Origin: Sediminibacterium sp.
GTDB lineage: Bacteria > Bacteroidota > Bacteroidia > Chitinophagales > Chitinophagaceae
Assembly (NCBI GenBank): GCA_030832695.1
Contig: JAURIP010000045.1
Coordinates: 1-9,347 of the forward strand
Length of the DNA: 9,347 bases
Direction of reading: 5' to 3'
Shown here: positions 1 to 7,829 of the stretch, piece by piece
Layout of the letters: every line of letters begins with the position of its first letter
How positions within the stretch are numbered: position 1 is the first letter of the stretch
Position numbers and translations under genes: made by a program
The notes under the pieces: generated by a model
What the model was told of the DNA's origin: nothing
Databases searched by the model: none
The model's input: the letters and a program-made list of their open reading frames with translations, nothing else

Positions 1-222
1 TAAATCAGGATTGCTTAATTGACAATTTTGTAGTGCTTGTTGAATTGCTTTAATGGTTTGGTCAATGTTTAAAACCTGACCATGTTGTACCCCATTACTG
101 TTGGCACGGCCAAAGCCCAAGATCTCTAATTTGCCAAACTCATTTTTTCTGCCAGCTATAGCCGCAATCTTTGTGGTACCAATATCTAGACCCACAATGA
201 TGGGCGAATCATTTTGACTCAT
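1..222 (-). CDS. ftsA: Cell division protein FtsA, N-terminal part (runs off the left edge)
   Basis: FtsA is an actin-like ATPase that tethers FtsZ filaments to the inner membrane and links the Z ring to later divisome proteins. Only the first 74 codons are in the window; the frame is still open at position 1. The ATG at 220-222 begins MSQNDSPIIVGLDIGTTKIA, and the GLDIGTTKI stretch (residues 11-19) is the phosphate-1 motif of the actin/Hsp70/FtsA ATPase fold. The following residues (about 20-74) match the beginning of subdomain 1A, with a GRxNxxGVQHG-like turn. FtsA proteins are usually somewhat over 400 residues, so more than 80 percent is missing. The start lies 18 bases after the ftsQ stop; the leader is A-rich with no Shine-Dalgarno sequence. 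The position after ftsQ and, by inference, before ftsZ supports the call. Another actin-like ATPase is unlikely in this context. Confidence 0.93.
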   Translation of the reverse strand, partial: MSQNDSPIIVGLDIGTTKIAAIAGRKNEFGKLEILGFGRANSNGVQHGQVLNIDQTIKAIQQALQNCQLSNPDL

Positions 223-233
223 TTTTATGTATT

Positions 234-247
234 TTAGTTGTTAGTTG
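234..247 (-). repeat. Tandem 7-base duplication at the ftsQ stop codon
   Basis: TTAGTTG occurs twice in direct succession on the plus strand (234-240 and 241-247), next to a short GTT run. On the minus strand this encodes the terminal asparagine codons (AAC repeated four times) and the TAA of ftsQ, and repeats CAACTAA just after it. The second TAA is in a different frame, so it would catch some frame-slipped ribosomes. It is most likely a chance or slippage product. Confidence 0.6.
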
Positions 248-1356
248 TTGTTGTTCTTGGAAGTGGTCTTTGTCGGCATTAAAGCCTTCGCGGATTTCTT
301 CATATTAATTAACGATTTATTGTTTTGTTTATTGTTTTGCGGATTGATTTGTTTTTTGATTTTTTTTGGGATACTTTTTTTGTTTACAACCACTTTAACT
401 GCGGGCTTCTTAGCCACTTTATTTTCTTCTAATTTGACCTCTTTTTTGATAGCAATGGGCGCGACTATCTTCAAGGTATCTTTAAGGATGGGTGCCGAAG
501 CAGTATCCGTATTCAAAATGACATTTTCTGTATTAGCAAATACCGAATTTTGAAATGGCATCATCCCGGCGGCATACTGAATAGGTTCCAACCCCTTTTT
601 TAGGGCAACAATTTGCCCGTCAAATCTGCAATCCAATACTTGATAGGCATTGATGCCACTTTGTACCCATACTTTTTTATAGAAAGTATACAATCGATTT
701 AATTTATCAGCCAAATTATCTACCGAGCCTATTAACACAGTATGATCTCCTAAACTAGGCACCATTTGAAAATCACCATTAGGCCCAATATTTACTTGTG
801 CAATTTGCGCAGTGAAAAAACTATCCGTTTTAATAGTATTTGAAAAAAAGAGTACCTCCTTAAGTAGTAAACTATCTGGTGCAGATAATTTATCTTGATC
901 TGTTGGGAATCCTGTAAATACAGGCAAACGAAGCACGGTAAGCTGTTTTAAAGGTAAGCGCCAACCTTGATCATCTATATAAAAGGAATTTCCTGCAACA
1001 GTAAAAACGCGTGCAATTGGAATTCGTTGTTGTATTTTAACCTCTAATAATTGTTGATTATTAATAAATAGTTCTGCATTTTTTATCCACCTTACTTTTT
1101 CTAACTCCTGCTCAATCGATCTTAAATTGATGCTTTCAACAATGGTACCTTTGGTGATCCCTTGGTCTTTTAAAATTTGGGTAATTTCATTTTCATCCAT
1201 AAATAAAGCCTTGGTTGTTTCGCCCACCAATTCAACTTGTATTTGCGAAACTTTTTTACTCACTTTGGCTTTCCATGCAATTACAAATAAAAATATAAGT
1301 GCTGCACCTGCAATGCTCCACAAAGTTTTAATCAATATGTTTTGCCATTGCTTCAT
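241..1356 (-). CDS. ftsQ: Cell division protein FtsQ/DivIB with POTRA domain and long basic tail
   Basis: FtsQ is a single-pass inner-membrane divisome protein whose periplasmic part recruits and regulates the FtsW-FtsI synthase complex. The 371-residue product has a short cytoplasmic N-terminus, one membrane segment at about residues 11-28, a POTRA-like region at about 38-110 (VELVGETTKAL to LEVKIQQRIPIARV) and a beta domain at about 115-255 containing FYIDDQGWRLPL. After about residue 290 the protein becomes a low-complexity tail: residues 301-371 hold about 20 lysines and 12 asparagines against 3 glutamates, ending in four asparagines. This tail makes it longer than typical FtsQ (roughly 250-290 residues). 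The ATG overlaps the murC stop as ATGA, implying translational coupling. Sequence identity in this family is low, so the call rests on architecture plus the position between murC and ftsA, which is diagnostic. Confidence 0.93.
   Translation of the reverse strand: MKQWQNILIKTLWSIAGAALIFLFVIAWKAKVSKKVSQIQVELVGETTKALFMDENEITQILKDQGITKGTIVESINLRSIEQELEKVRWIKNAELFINNQQLLEVKIQQRIPIARVFTVAGNSFYIDDQGWRLPLKQLTVLRLPVFTGFPTDQDKLSAPDSLLLKEVLFFSNTIKTDSFFTAQIAQVNIGPNGDFQMVPSLGDHTVLIGSVDNLADKLNRLYTFYKKVWVQSGINAYQVLDCRFDGQIVALKKGLEPIQYAAGMMPFQNSVFANTENVILNTDTASAPILKDTLKIVAPIAIKKEVKLEENKVAKKPAVKVVVNKKSIPKKIKKQINPQNNKQNNKSLINMKKSAKALMPTKTTSKNNNN
1353..1356 (-). promoter_or_regulatory. ATGA start/stop overlap, murC to ftsQ
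   Basis: The last four bases of murC (ATGA on the minus strand) contain both the ftsQ ATG and the murC TGA. This is a classic arrangement for translational coupling. No Shine-Dalgarno-like sequence precedes the ftsQ ATG. The coupling itself is inferred. Confidence 0.6.
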
Positions 1357-2732
1357 TTAGTAGATATAAGGAGGTCTTTAATATGATTGATACAAACATC
1401 AATATCACCTGCCCCTGCCATCACAATTAACTTATCAGGTGTGGTTGCCGCCCATGCCAACAATGCCTCTTTTGACATTACTTGTTTTTTTGAGATACTC
1501 ATTTTTTCAATAAGCATATCACTGGTAACTCCCGGAATAGGTAATTCCCTTGCTGGATAAATAGGCAATAAAATAACTTCGTCTGCCTTATCCAAAGTTT
1601 CAACAAAGCCCTCACATTGGTCCTGCGTGCGACTATATAAGTGGGGTTGAAAAACTAAAACCATTTTTTCGCCAGGATAAATACTTCTTACACCAGATAT
1701 TAATGCATTTAATTCCTCAGGATGATGCGCATAGTCGTCAATCAAAACCTTATTTTCCGTTTTAACCTTATACTCAAAGCGACGCTTTACGCCTTTAAAA
1801 TCGGCAACTGCTAACTTAATTTTATTTTCATCAATGCCTAATATTAATGCAATTGCAATTGCGGCAGTTGCATTTTCAACATTATGCAAGCCGCCCATAT
1901 TTAAAATCACTTCCTTCAAAACGCCACCTGGGTGCACTAAATCAAAAATATAGGAGCCATCCACTACTTTTAAATTTTGCGTATGATAAGATGCACCGTT
2001 TTTATCATACCCATAAGTCTGAATCGTTTTATGATCCGAACTAGTGACCACCGTTGTTCCCATTTTTTGAATCAATGTACCCCCTGGCTTAATCTTATCC
2101 GCATATTGTCCAAATGCTTTCAATACTTCCTCCGCTGTTCCATAAATATCTAAATGATCTGGATCCACTGCAGTAATGACTGCAATATTAGGCGACAACT
2201 TTAAAAAACTACGATCGTATTCATCCGCTTCTACAACCACAACATTTTTTTCATGGCTCCAAAAGTTGGTATTATAATTGGAAGCGATGCCTCCTAAAAA
2301 AGCATTGCAACCATATTCCGTGTGCCTTAATATATGGGCTGTCATTGAAGTGGTCGTAGTTTTTCCGTGGGTACCAGCAATACCTATAGTGAAAGCATTT
2401 TCTGTAACCCATTGTAAAACATCGCTACGCTTCACTACATTATACCCATGGTCTCTATAATAATTTAATTCCTTATGATCCCCTGGAATAGCAGGCGTAT
2501 ATACTACTACGGTAGCTACTTTGTCAATTTGATTCAAATCATCTACGAAATGAATTTGTATTCCTTCCTTCACCAAATCGTCCGTTAATACGGTGGGCGT
2601 TTTATCATACCCTGAAACTTTCACACCTTGTGTATTAAAATACCTAGCCAATGCACTCATACCAATCCCCCCAATTCCAATGAAATAGATATTTTTTATA
2701 TTCGTTAGTGGATTTATTATTTGCGTATTCAT
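1353..2732 (-). CDS. murC: UDP-N-acetylmuramate--L-alanine ligase MurC
   Basis: MurC is the cytoplasmic ATP-dependent ligase that joins L-alanine to UDP-MurNAc, the first step of stem-peptide assembly. With the chosen ATG it has 459 residues: an N-terminal Rossmann-like domain with GIGGIGM (19-25) that binds the UDP-sugar, a central ATPase domain with the P-loop AGTHGKTTT (119-127), VEADEYDRSF (167-176) and DPDHLDIYG (190-198), and a C-terminal domain with DDYAHHPEE (332-340) and FQPHLYSRT (361-369). The THGKT P-loop and DYAHHP motif fit MurC, and the related recycling ligase Mpl is unlikely in this operon. The frame stays open to a TTG at 2786, but the ATG at 2732 puts the family-typical start a few residues before the first strand and leaves a 25-base gap after murG. 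The stop overlaps the ftsQ start by four bases. Confidence 0.97.
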   Translation of the reverse strand: MNTQIINPLTNIKNIYFIGIGGIGMSALARYFNTQGVKVSGYDKTPTVLTDDLVKEGIQIHFVDDLNQIDKVATVVVYTPAIPGDHKELNYYRDHGYNVVKRSDVLQWVTENAFTIGIAGTHGKTTTTSMTAHILRHTEYGCNAFLGGIASNYNTNFWSHEKNVVVVEADEYDRSFLKLSPNIAVITAVDPDHLDIYGTAEEVLKAFGQYADKIKPGGTLIQKMGTTVVTSSDHKTIQTYGYDKNGASYHTQNLKVVDGSYIFDLVHPGGVLKEVILNMGGLHNVENATAAIAIALILGIDENKIKLAVADFKGVKRRFEYKVKTENKVLIDDYAHHPEELNALISGVRSIYPGEKMVLVFQPHLYSRTQDQCEGFVETLDKADEVILLPIYPARELPIPGVTSDMLIEKMSISKKQVMSKEALLAWAATTPDKLIVMAGAGDIDVCINHIKDLLISTK

Positions 2733-2757
2733 TATTAGCGGATTATTTCTTACTATT

Positions 2758-3867
2758 TTAAATATGTTGTAGTATTTGTTCTGCAATTACTTGATCCGCA
2801 TTTATAAATGCATGTGCTTTTACCTTTTCTTGCATCAACTGTCTACTTTGATCATCATGAATTAAACTTTGCAACAAAGGAATCAATTTTTGATTTACTT
2901 CATTATCTTTTACCATTTTTGCAGCACCATCGTCCACTAGTACCAACGCATTATAGGTTTGATGATCCTCAGCTGCATGTGGATAAGGAACAAAAATAGC
3001 CGCCTTTCCTGTGATTGAAATTTCAGCAACTGCCATGGCACCAGATCTGCTTATCACTAAATCTGCAGCGGTATACGCGGCACTCATATCATCGATGAAT
3101 GAACTCACATAAACATTGGCATAATCATTTGCAGCAGTTACATATGCAGCAGCATTTGGTTTCCCTGTTTGCCAAATCAATTGTATGTTGTCCTCTAGAA
3201 ATGCTGTTAAATTATTTTGTATCGCTTTATTAATCGAGCTCGCTCCCAAACTTCCGCCAACAATTAAAACTGTTTTTTTATTGGGCATTAAACCAAAATG
3301 CAATACTGCATTATTTTTGTCATAGGAAGTATGTAGAATGTTTTGCCTAACTGGATTACCAGTTACCAATATTTTATCAGCAGGAAAAAAAGATTCCATC
3401 CCTTTTGTCCCAGTAAATATCTGAGTAGCATCGGCACCTAACCATTGATTTGCTTTTCCTGCAAATGCATTTGACTCGTGAATAAATGTAGGAATTAATT
3501 TTGTTTGTGCTTGTTTCAAAACTGGAAAGCTAGAATAGCCACCCACACCAAAAACGGCATTGGGTTTGAATTTTTTTATGATTGCCTTCACTTGAAAATA
3601 ACTCTTCACTAATTTCCAAGGCAAGGATAGGTTTTTTAATAGATTAGTTCTGTTAAATCCAGCAATGGTAATCCCTTCAATCTCATAACCAGCTTGTGGT
3701 ACTTTCTCCATTTCCATTTTACCCTGTGCACCTACAAATAGTATTACCGCATCAGGTTGTATTTTTTGAATGGCTTGCGCTACCGCTATCGCAGGAAAAA
3801 TATGTCCTCCGGTACCACCACCAGCGATGATGATGCGAATGTTTTTATATTGCGGATGTAACGCCAT
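2758..3867 (-). CDS. murG: Lipid II synthase: UDP-GlcNAc transferase MurG
   Basis: MurG is a peripheral membrane GT-B glycosyltransferase on the cytoplasmic face. It transfers GlcNAc from UDP-GlcNAc to lipid I, giving lipid II. From the ATG at 3867 the product is 369 residues, the usual family size. The first glycine-rich loop GGGTGGH is at residues 16-22, followed by GVGGYSS (107-113), HESN (130-133), GNPVR (170-174), the third G-loop GGSLGA (204-209), SRSGAMAVAEI (273-283) with the UDP-GlcNAc-binding glutamate, and PYPHAAEDHQ (294-303). All key motifs are intact. The frame extends upstream to a TTG at 3900, but the ATG is preferred because it shortens the overlap with ftsW from 56 to 23 bases and puts the first strand near the N-terminus. 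MurG acts right after MraY and supplies the substrate used by FtsW, both encoded just upstream. Confidence 0.97.
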   Translation of the reverse strand: MALHPQYKNIRIIIAGGGTGGHIFPAIAVAQAIQKIQPDAVILFVGAQGKMEMEKVPQAGYEIEGITIAGFNRTNLLKNLSLPWKLVKSYFQVKAIIKKFKPNAVFGVGGYSSFPVLKQAQTKLIPTFIHESNAFAGKANQWLGADATQIFTGTKGMESFFPADKILVTGNPVRQNILHTSYDKNNAVLHFGLMPNKKTVLIVGGSLGASSINKAIQNNLTAFLEDNIQLIWQTGKPNAAAYVTAANDYANVYVSSFIDDMSAAYTAADLVISRSGAMAVAEISITGKAAIFVPYPHAAEDHQTYNALVLVDDGAAKMVKDNEVNQKLIPLLQSLIHDDQSRQLMQEKVKAHAFINADQVIAEQILQHI

Positions 3868-5161
3868 TGGTTGTCTCAGTATTTTCGTCTGGTAATTCAA
3901 TTTCAGTTTCTACTGGTGCCTTCCCTTCCATTTGTTCCACATTTCGTGCAACACTCAATATCAATCCAATGGAGCAACAAGTAAATATAAATGAGCTTCC
4001 ACCCATACTCACTAATGGTAATGTAACTCCTGTTACTGGAACAATATTTACATTTACCGCCATATTTGCAATCGCTTGAATAATTAATGTAAAACTTAAA
4101 CCAAGGGCTAAGAAAGCGCCGAACGCATAAGGACATTTTCTAAAAATGCGGATACATCTAAATAAAAAAACCAAGTAAATAAAGATGATAAACGCACCGC
4201 CAATTAATCCATACTCTTCAATAATAACCGCATATATAAAGTCATTATATGCCTGAGGTAAAAAATTTCTTTGACGACTGTTGCCTGGACCAAGACCAAA
4301 AAAGATTCCTCCATTAGCAATGGCAATTTTTGCTTGTTGCACTTGGTAAGGCACTTCTCTTTCGTTGGCGTACATGAAATCCTGTACCCGATTCACCCAA
4401 GTGCCAATGCGACCAACACTTTTCATTTTTTCAGCAACCACCGGCTGACCTTCCTCCGTTTTACTGGAGTGTGTGGCTATTGCCACACTCACAATAATTG
4501 CAACAGGAATCATGGCCACTAAAATGGTCAATAAAATATGCTTGAAACTTACCCTGCCAATAAACATAAGTAATAAGGAAGTAGCTCCAGTCAATAATGC
4601 ATTTGACAAGTTTGCGGGCATGATTAATGCGCAAATAATGAATACTGGAATAATGATTGGTAAAAATCCTTTCTTAAAATCCTTAATTACTTCCTGCTTT
4701 TTACTTAACACCTTTGATATATACATAAACAAAGCAAGTTTTGCTATATCACTACTTTGTATTGTTAAATTGATAATAGGCAACTTAATCCATCTGCTGC
4801 CTTCATTTATTTTTGCACCAAAAAATAAAGTATAAATTAAAAGTGGAATTGACAACATGAAAAGTATGGTTGCAATTCTTGAAAAAACAGTATAATTAAT
4901 ACGGTGTAACCCAAAAATGACCAATAACCCCACCAAAGTGAATATCACTTGCTTAAACAAATAAACGCTTGTATTGCCACGGTACATTTTATAAGCCAAA
5001 GAACCTGTTGCACTATACACAACCAGTATAGATATCAATGATAAGACAATGACTAACCCCCATATGTATTTATCACCCCTTGTTCTTTGGTCCAAATGCT
5101 CCTTCATGCCCCCAATCGAAGGCATTTGTGAAAATAGTTTATCCGTGGTCTCGTTGAACAT
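3845..5161 (-). CDS. ftsW: Septal peptidoglycan glycosyltransferase FtsW (SEDS family)
   Basis: FtsW is the SEDS-family polymerase that strings lipid II into glycan strands at the septum, working with the transpeptidase FtsI. The 438-residue protein is strongly hydrophobic with about ten membrane segments. The first core segment starts near residue 31, after a soluble N-terminus of about 30 residues. Visible SEDS signatures are GSRWI (121-125), the GLGPGNSRQRNFLPQ loop (289-303), NDFIYAVIIEEYG (306-318), whose Asp307 corresponds to the proposed catalytic aspartate, and PVTGVTLPLVSMGGSS (375-390). The QPDxGTA-type motif of many SEDS proteins reads MPANLSNAL here (181-189). The last 28 residues are an acidic, probably cytoplasmic tail. 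The ATG lies two bases after the murD stop; in-frame ATGs at residues 13 and 19 are alternative starts. The dcw position favours FtsW over RodA. Confidence 0.95.
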   Translation of the reverse strand: MFNETTDKLFSQMPSIGGMKEHLDQRTRGDKYIWGLVIVLSLISILVVYSATGSLAYKMYRGNTSVYLFKQVIFTLVGLLVIFGLHRINYTVFSRIATILFMLSIPLLIYTLFFGAKINEGSRWIKLPIINLTIQSSDIAKLALFMYISKVLSKKQEVIKDFKKGFLPIIIPVFIICALIMPANLSNALLTGATSLLLMFIGRVSFKHILLTILVAMIPVAIIVSVAIATHSSKTEEGQPVVAEKMKSVGRIGTWVNRVQDFMYANEREVPYQVQQAKIAIANGGIFFGLGPGNSRQRNFLPQAYNDFIYAVIIEEYGLIGGAFIIFIYLVFLFRCIRIFRKCPYAFGAFLALGLSFTLIIQAIANMAVNVNIVPVTGVTLPLVSMGGSSFIFTCCSIGLILSVARNVEQMEGKAPVETEIELPDENTETTNGVTSAI

Positions 5162-5163
5162 AT

Positions 5164-6504
5164 TTATAATTCTTTAACTGCCTCTTTAAATTGAATGCCT
5201 CTATCTTCATAGTTTTTAAATAAATCAAAACTTGCACAAGCTGGGCTTAATAAAACAACATCCCCTTTTTCAGCTAATTTAAATGCGGCAGTTACCGCTT
5301 TTTTTGCAGAATCTGCTTCCACAATTGAAGCTACCTTGTCTCCAAAAAAATCAATGATCTTTTTGTTGTCTGTACCCATGCAGATAATCGCTTTAACTTT
5401 TTCTTTCACTAATTCAGCGATTAATTCATAGTCATTCCCTTTATCAACACCGCCTAAAATTAAAACAGTGGATTTTTGCATGCTCTCCAATGCATACCAG
5501 GTACTATTTACATTGGTTGCTTTGCTGTCATTCACAAAGTCAACACCACGAACAGTTGCCACAAATTCCATGCGGTGTTCAAGGCTATGAAAATTACTTA
5601 CGGCTTCGCGGATTTTTTCCTTGCGAATTCCCAAAGTAGTTGCAGCAATACTTGCTGCCATTGTATTATAAGCATTATGCTTGCCTTTTAATGCAAAATC
5701 ATAAATACTCATCGACACGCGTTCTTCTTGGATTTTCAACATCATTTGGTCGTTTTTGATGTAGCCTCCTTTTTTTACTTCTTGTTTCATAGAAAATGGT
5801 AATGGGTTAGTATTAGTAGTTAGTAGTGCTAAATGTTTAACAATGACTTCATCGTCAATGCAGTAAATAAAATAATCCTGAGCAGTTTGATTTTCAATAA
5901 TTCGAAACTTACTTTTAATATAATTTTCAAATTTGTAATCGTACCTGTCTAAATGATCTTCTGTGATATTCAATAAAATAGCGATATCGGGTTTGAAATG
6001 TATGATATCGTCTAATTGAAATGAGCTTACTTCAATAATGTATAATGACTTAGGTGCAATTGCAATTTGTCTTGCAAATGAAAATCCAATATTACCTACC
6101 ATTGCTACATCATCATTCACCAATTGACAAATATGATATAATAAAGAAGTGGCAGTGCTCTTTCCATTGCTACCAGTGATGGCTGTAATTTTACTAAAGC
6201 CCTTGTATCGATACCCAAATTCAATTTCACTAATCACTGGGATGCCTTTGGCTCTGATCGCCTTCACCATTTCATTTTTTTCAGGGATGCCTGGACTTTT
6301 CATCACCTCGTCTGCATTTAAAATTTGATCAACACTATGTTTGCCAGACTCAAAAGCAATACCATTGTCCTGTAACTCTTTTTGAAAATTAGCTTTAATG
6401 GTGCTTCCATCAGATACAAATACTTCATAGCCTTTTTGTTTGGCTAATAAAGCAGTACCTATTCCGCTTTCCCCTGCACCTAATATGACTAATCTTTTAG
6501 ACAA
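5164..6504 (-). CDS. murD: UDP-MurNAc-L-alanine--D-glutamate ligase MurD, TTG start
   Basis: MurD is the cytoplasmic ATP-dependent ligase that adds D-glutamate to UDP-MurNAc-L-Ala, the second step of stem-peptide assembly. The 446-residue protein matches the family length. It has an N-terminal UDP-binding domain with LGAGESGIG (8-16) and KSPGIP (69-74), an ATPase domain with the P-loop TGSNGKST (110-117), EVSSFQL (158-164) and TEDHLDRY (181-188), and a C-terminal domain with NDSKATN (325-331), GGVDKG (351-356) and LSPACASFDLF (419-429). Lys198 in the YIKSKFR stretch is the likely carbamylated lysine. The start codon is TTG at 6502-6504, four bases after the mraY stop. No in-frame ATG occurs before residue 68, which lies beyond the nucleotide-binding loop, and an in-frame stop lies just upstream, so TTG is the only credible start. 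The ftsW start follows two bases after its stop. Confidence 0.97.
   Translation of the reverse strand: MSKRLVILGAGESGIGTALLAKQKGYEVFVSDGSTIKANFQKELQDNGIAFESGKHSVDQILNADEVMKSPGIPEKNEMVKAIRAKGIPVISEIEFGYRYKGFSKITAITGSNGKSTATSLLYHICQLVNDDVAMVGNIGFSFARQIAIAPKSLYIIEVSSFQLDDIIHFKPDIAILLNITEDHLDRYDYKFENYIKSKFRIIENQTAQDYFIYCIDDEVIVKHLALLTTNTNPLPFSMKQEVKKGGYIKNDQMMLKIQEERVSMSIYDFALKGKHNAYNTMAASIAATTLGIRKEKIREAVSNFHSLEHRMEFVATVRGVDFVNDSKATNVNSTWYALESMQKSTVLILGGVDKGNDYELIAELVKEKVKAIICMGTDNKKIIDFFGDKVASIVEADSAKKAVTAAFKLAEKGDVVLLSPACASFDLFKNYEDRGIQFKEAVKEL
6502..6504 (-). promoter_or_regulatory. TTG initiation codon of murD
   Basis: The plus strand reads CAA here, so the murD frame begins with TTG. The minus-strand context is mraY TAA, then TACA, then TTG TCT AAA. 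Going upstream in the murD frame, an in-frame TAA is met within six codons and no ATG or GTG lies between. Downstream, the essential GAGESGIG loop starts at residue 9 while the next methionine is residue 68. All other start codons chosen in this window are ATG. Confidence 0.85.
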
Positions 6505-6508
6505 TGTA

Positions 6509-7822
6509 TTATCTTGTTTTTAAGGTTAAGATGGAAGCAACTACTAATAAAATGGTGATAATCCAAAAACGAACTGCAATTTTGCTTTCATGAAAGCCCT
6601 TCTTCTGATAATGATGATGCAGTGGGCTCATTAAAAATACCCTTCGACCTTCCCCAAATTTCTTCTTCGTGTATTTGAAATAACTTACTTGAATAATCAC
6701 ACTTAAGTTTTCAATTAAAAACACACCACAAAAAATAGGGATCAATAATTCTTTTCTAACAATAATGGCCAATGAAGCAATAATGCCGCCTAATGCCAAA
6801 CTTCCGGTATCTCCCATGAACACCTGCGCTGGATAAGCATTGTACCATAAAAATCCAATACAAGCACCAACAAATGCACCTACAAATATGGACAACTCCC
6901 CTAAATTCGGTATGTACATTACGTTTAAATAGTCAGCAAAAACATAGTTACCACTTACATATATAAATACACCTAATGCAGCACCTATAATCGCACTTAC
7001 CCCAGCAGCTAATCCATCAAGCCCATCGGTTAGGTTGGCTCCATTGGAAACAGCAGTGATAATAAATGTGACAATTAAAATATAAATGATCCATGTATAT
7101 TTTTCAGCACCTGGCCCTATCCAGCTGACCAATCTGCTATAATTAAATTCATGATTTTTTACAAATGGAATAGTGGTGATGGGTGTTTTAACTTTTACAA
7201 ACCTTCTTTCCTCTCCATTAATTTTTCTAATAACAATGTCAGCACCTTTTGCTACCTTCTCACCTTTTGCCAAACTTTCAGTAACATTGATTGAAACAAT
7301 TTCTCTTTCAACAGTCACCGCATTGCTAAAGTATAATGTCACTCCAATGATAATACCCAATCCAACTTGACCAATAATTTTTGAAATACCCGCCAATCCA
7401 TCACTATTTTTCTTTTTATAGGCTTCTCCTTTATTTTGAGATTCCTTTCTGGCTCTAATTTTAAAATAGTCGTCTAAAAAACCAATTAAACCCAACCAAA
7501 CCGTACATAAAATCATTAAACGGATATACACTTTATCCAAATTGGCAAATAACAAAGTTGGAATGAGGATACTCAATAATATAATGATACCACCCATAGT
7601 AGGCGTTCCTTTTTTTTGTTGCTCTCCCGCTAAACCTAATTCACGTACACTTTCACCAATTTGCTTTTTTTGTAAAAACAAAATCATTTTTTTACCATAA
7701 ACAGTTGCAATGAATAAGGATAATAAAATCGCCATGGCAATTCTAAAAGTCAAAAACTGGAATGCCCCTAATCCAGGTATATTGAATGTTTTGTCTAACC
7801 ATGAAAATAATTGGTACAGCAT
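6509..7822 (-). CDS. mraY: Phospho-N-acetylmuramoyl-pentapeptide transferase MraY
   Basis: MraY is the polytopic inner-membrane enzyme that transfers phospho-MurNAc-pentapeptide from UDP to undecaprenyl phosphate, making lipid I. Family motifs are clear: PTMGG (74-78), the magnesium-binding aspartates in LDDYFKI (116-122), [12 protein letters not shown] (263-274), [12 protein letters not shown] (335-346) and the cytoplasmic loop [11 protein letters not shown] (399-409). About ten membrane segments are visible. At 437 residues it is longer than the roughly 360 of E. coli MraY. The excess is mainly a hydrophilic insert at about residues 168-240, between the segments at 149-166 and 243-260, a loop that is periplasmic in known MraY structures. 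Longer MraY proteins of this kind are, to my knowledge, usual in Bacteroidota. The ATG is seven bases after the murE stop and the stop is four bases before the murD start. Confidence 0.97.
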   Translation of the reverse strand: MLYQLFSWLDKTFNIPGLGAFQFLTFRIAMAILLSLFIATVYGKKMILFLQKKQIGESVRELGLAGEQQKKGTPTMGGIIILLSILIPTLLFANLDKVYIRLMILCTVWLGLIGFLDDYFKIRARKESQNKGEAYKKKNSDGLAGISKIIGQVGLGIIIGVTLYFSNAVTVEREIVSINVTESLAKGEKVAKGADIVIRKINGEERRFVKVKTPITTIPFVKNHEFNYSRLVSWIGPGAEKYTWIIYILIVTFIITAVSNGANLTDGLDGLAAGVSAIIGAALGVFIYVSGNYVFADYLNVMYIPNLGELSIFVGAFVGACIGFLWYNAYPAQVFMGDTGSLALGGIIASLAIIVRKELLIPIFCGVFLIENLSVIIQVSYFKYTKKKFGEGRRVFLMSPLHHHYQKKGFHESKIAVRFWIITILLVVASILTLKTR

Positions 7823-7829
7823 AGGAGGT

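Noticed and set aside
245..553. Plus-strand open frame of about 102 codons rich in Phe and Leu
   Set aside because: It is the antisense shadow of the lysine-rich ftsQ tail (AAA and AAT codons read as TTT and ATT); hydrophobicity follows from composition, with no homologous look.
3845..3928. Opposite charge of the acidic FtsW tail and the basic FtsQ tail, suggesting contact
   Set aside because: By known topology the FtsW C-terminus is cytoplasmic and the FtsQ tail periplasmic, so they could not meet.
4473..4835. Plus-strand open frame of about 120 codons inside ftsW
   Set aside because: It lies entirely opposite a well-supported ftsW and has no recognisable motif or plausible start context; antisense shadow.
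7822..7829. Perfect AGGAGG sequences on the plus strand at the murE-mraY junction and near 1369-1374
   Set aside because: They look like Shine-Dalgarno sites but are on the non-coding strand with no credible plus-strand gene after them; on the coding strand they read CCTCCT. Treated as chance.
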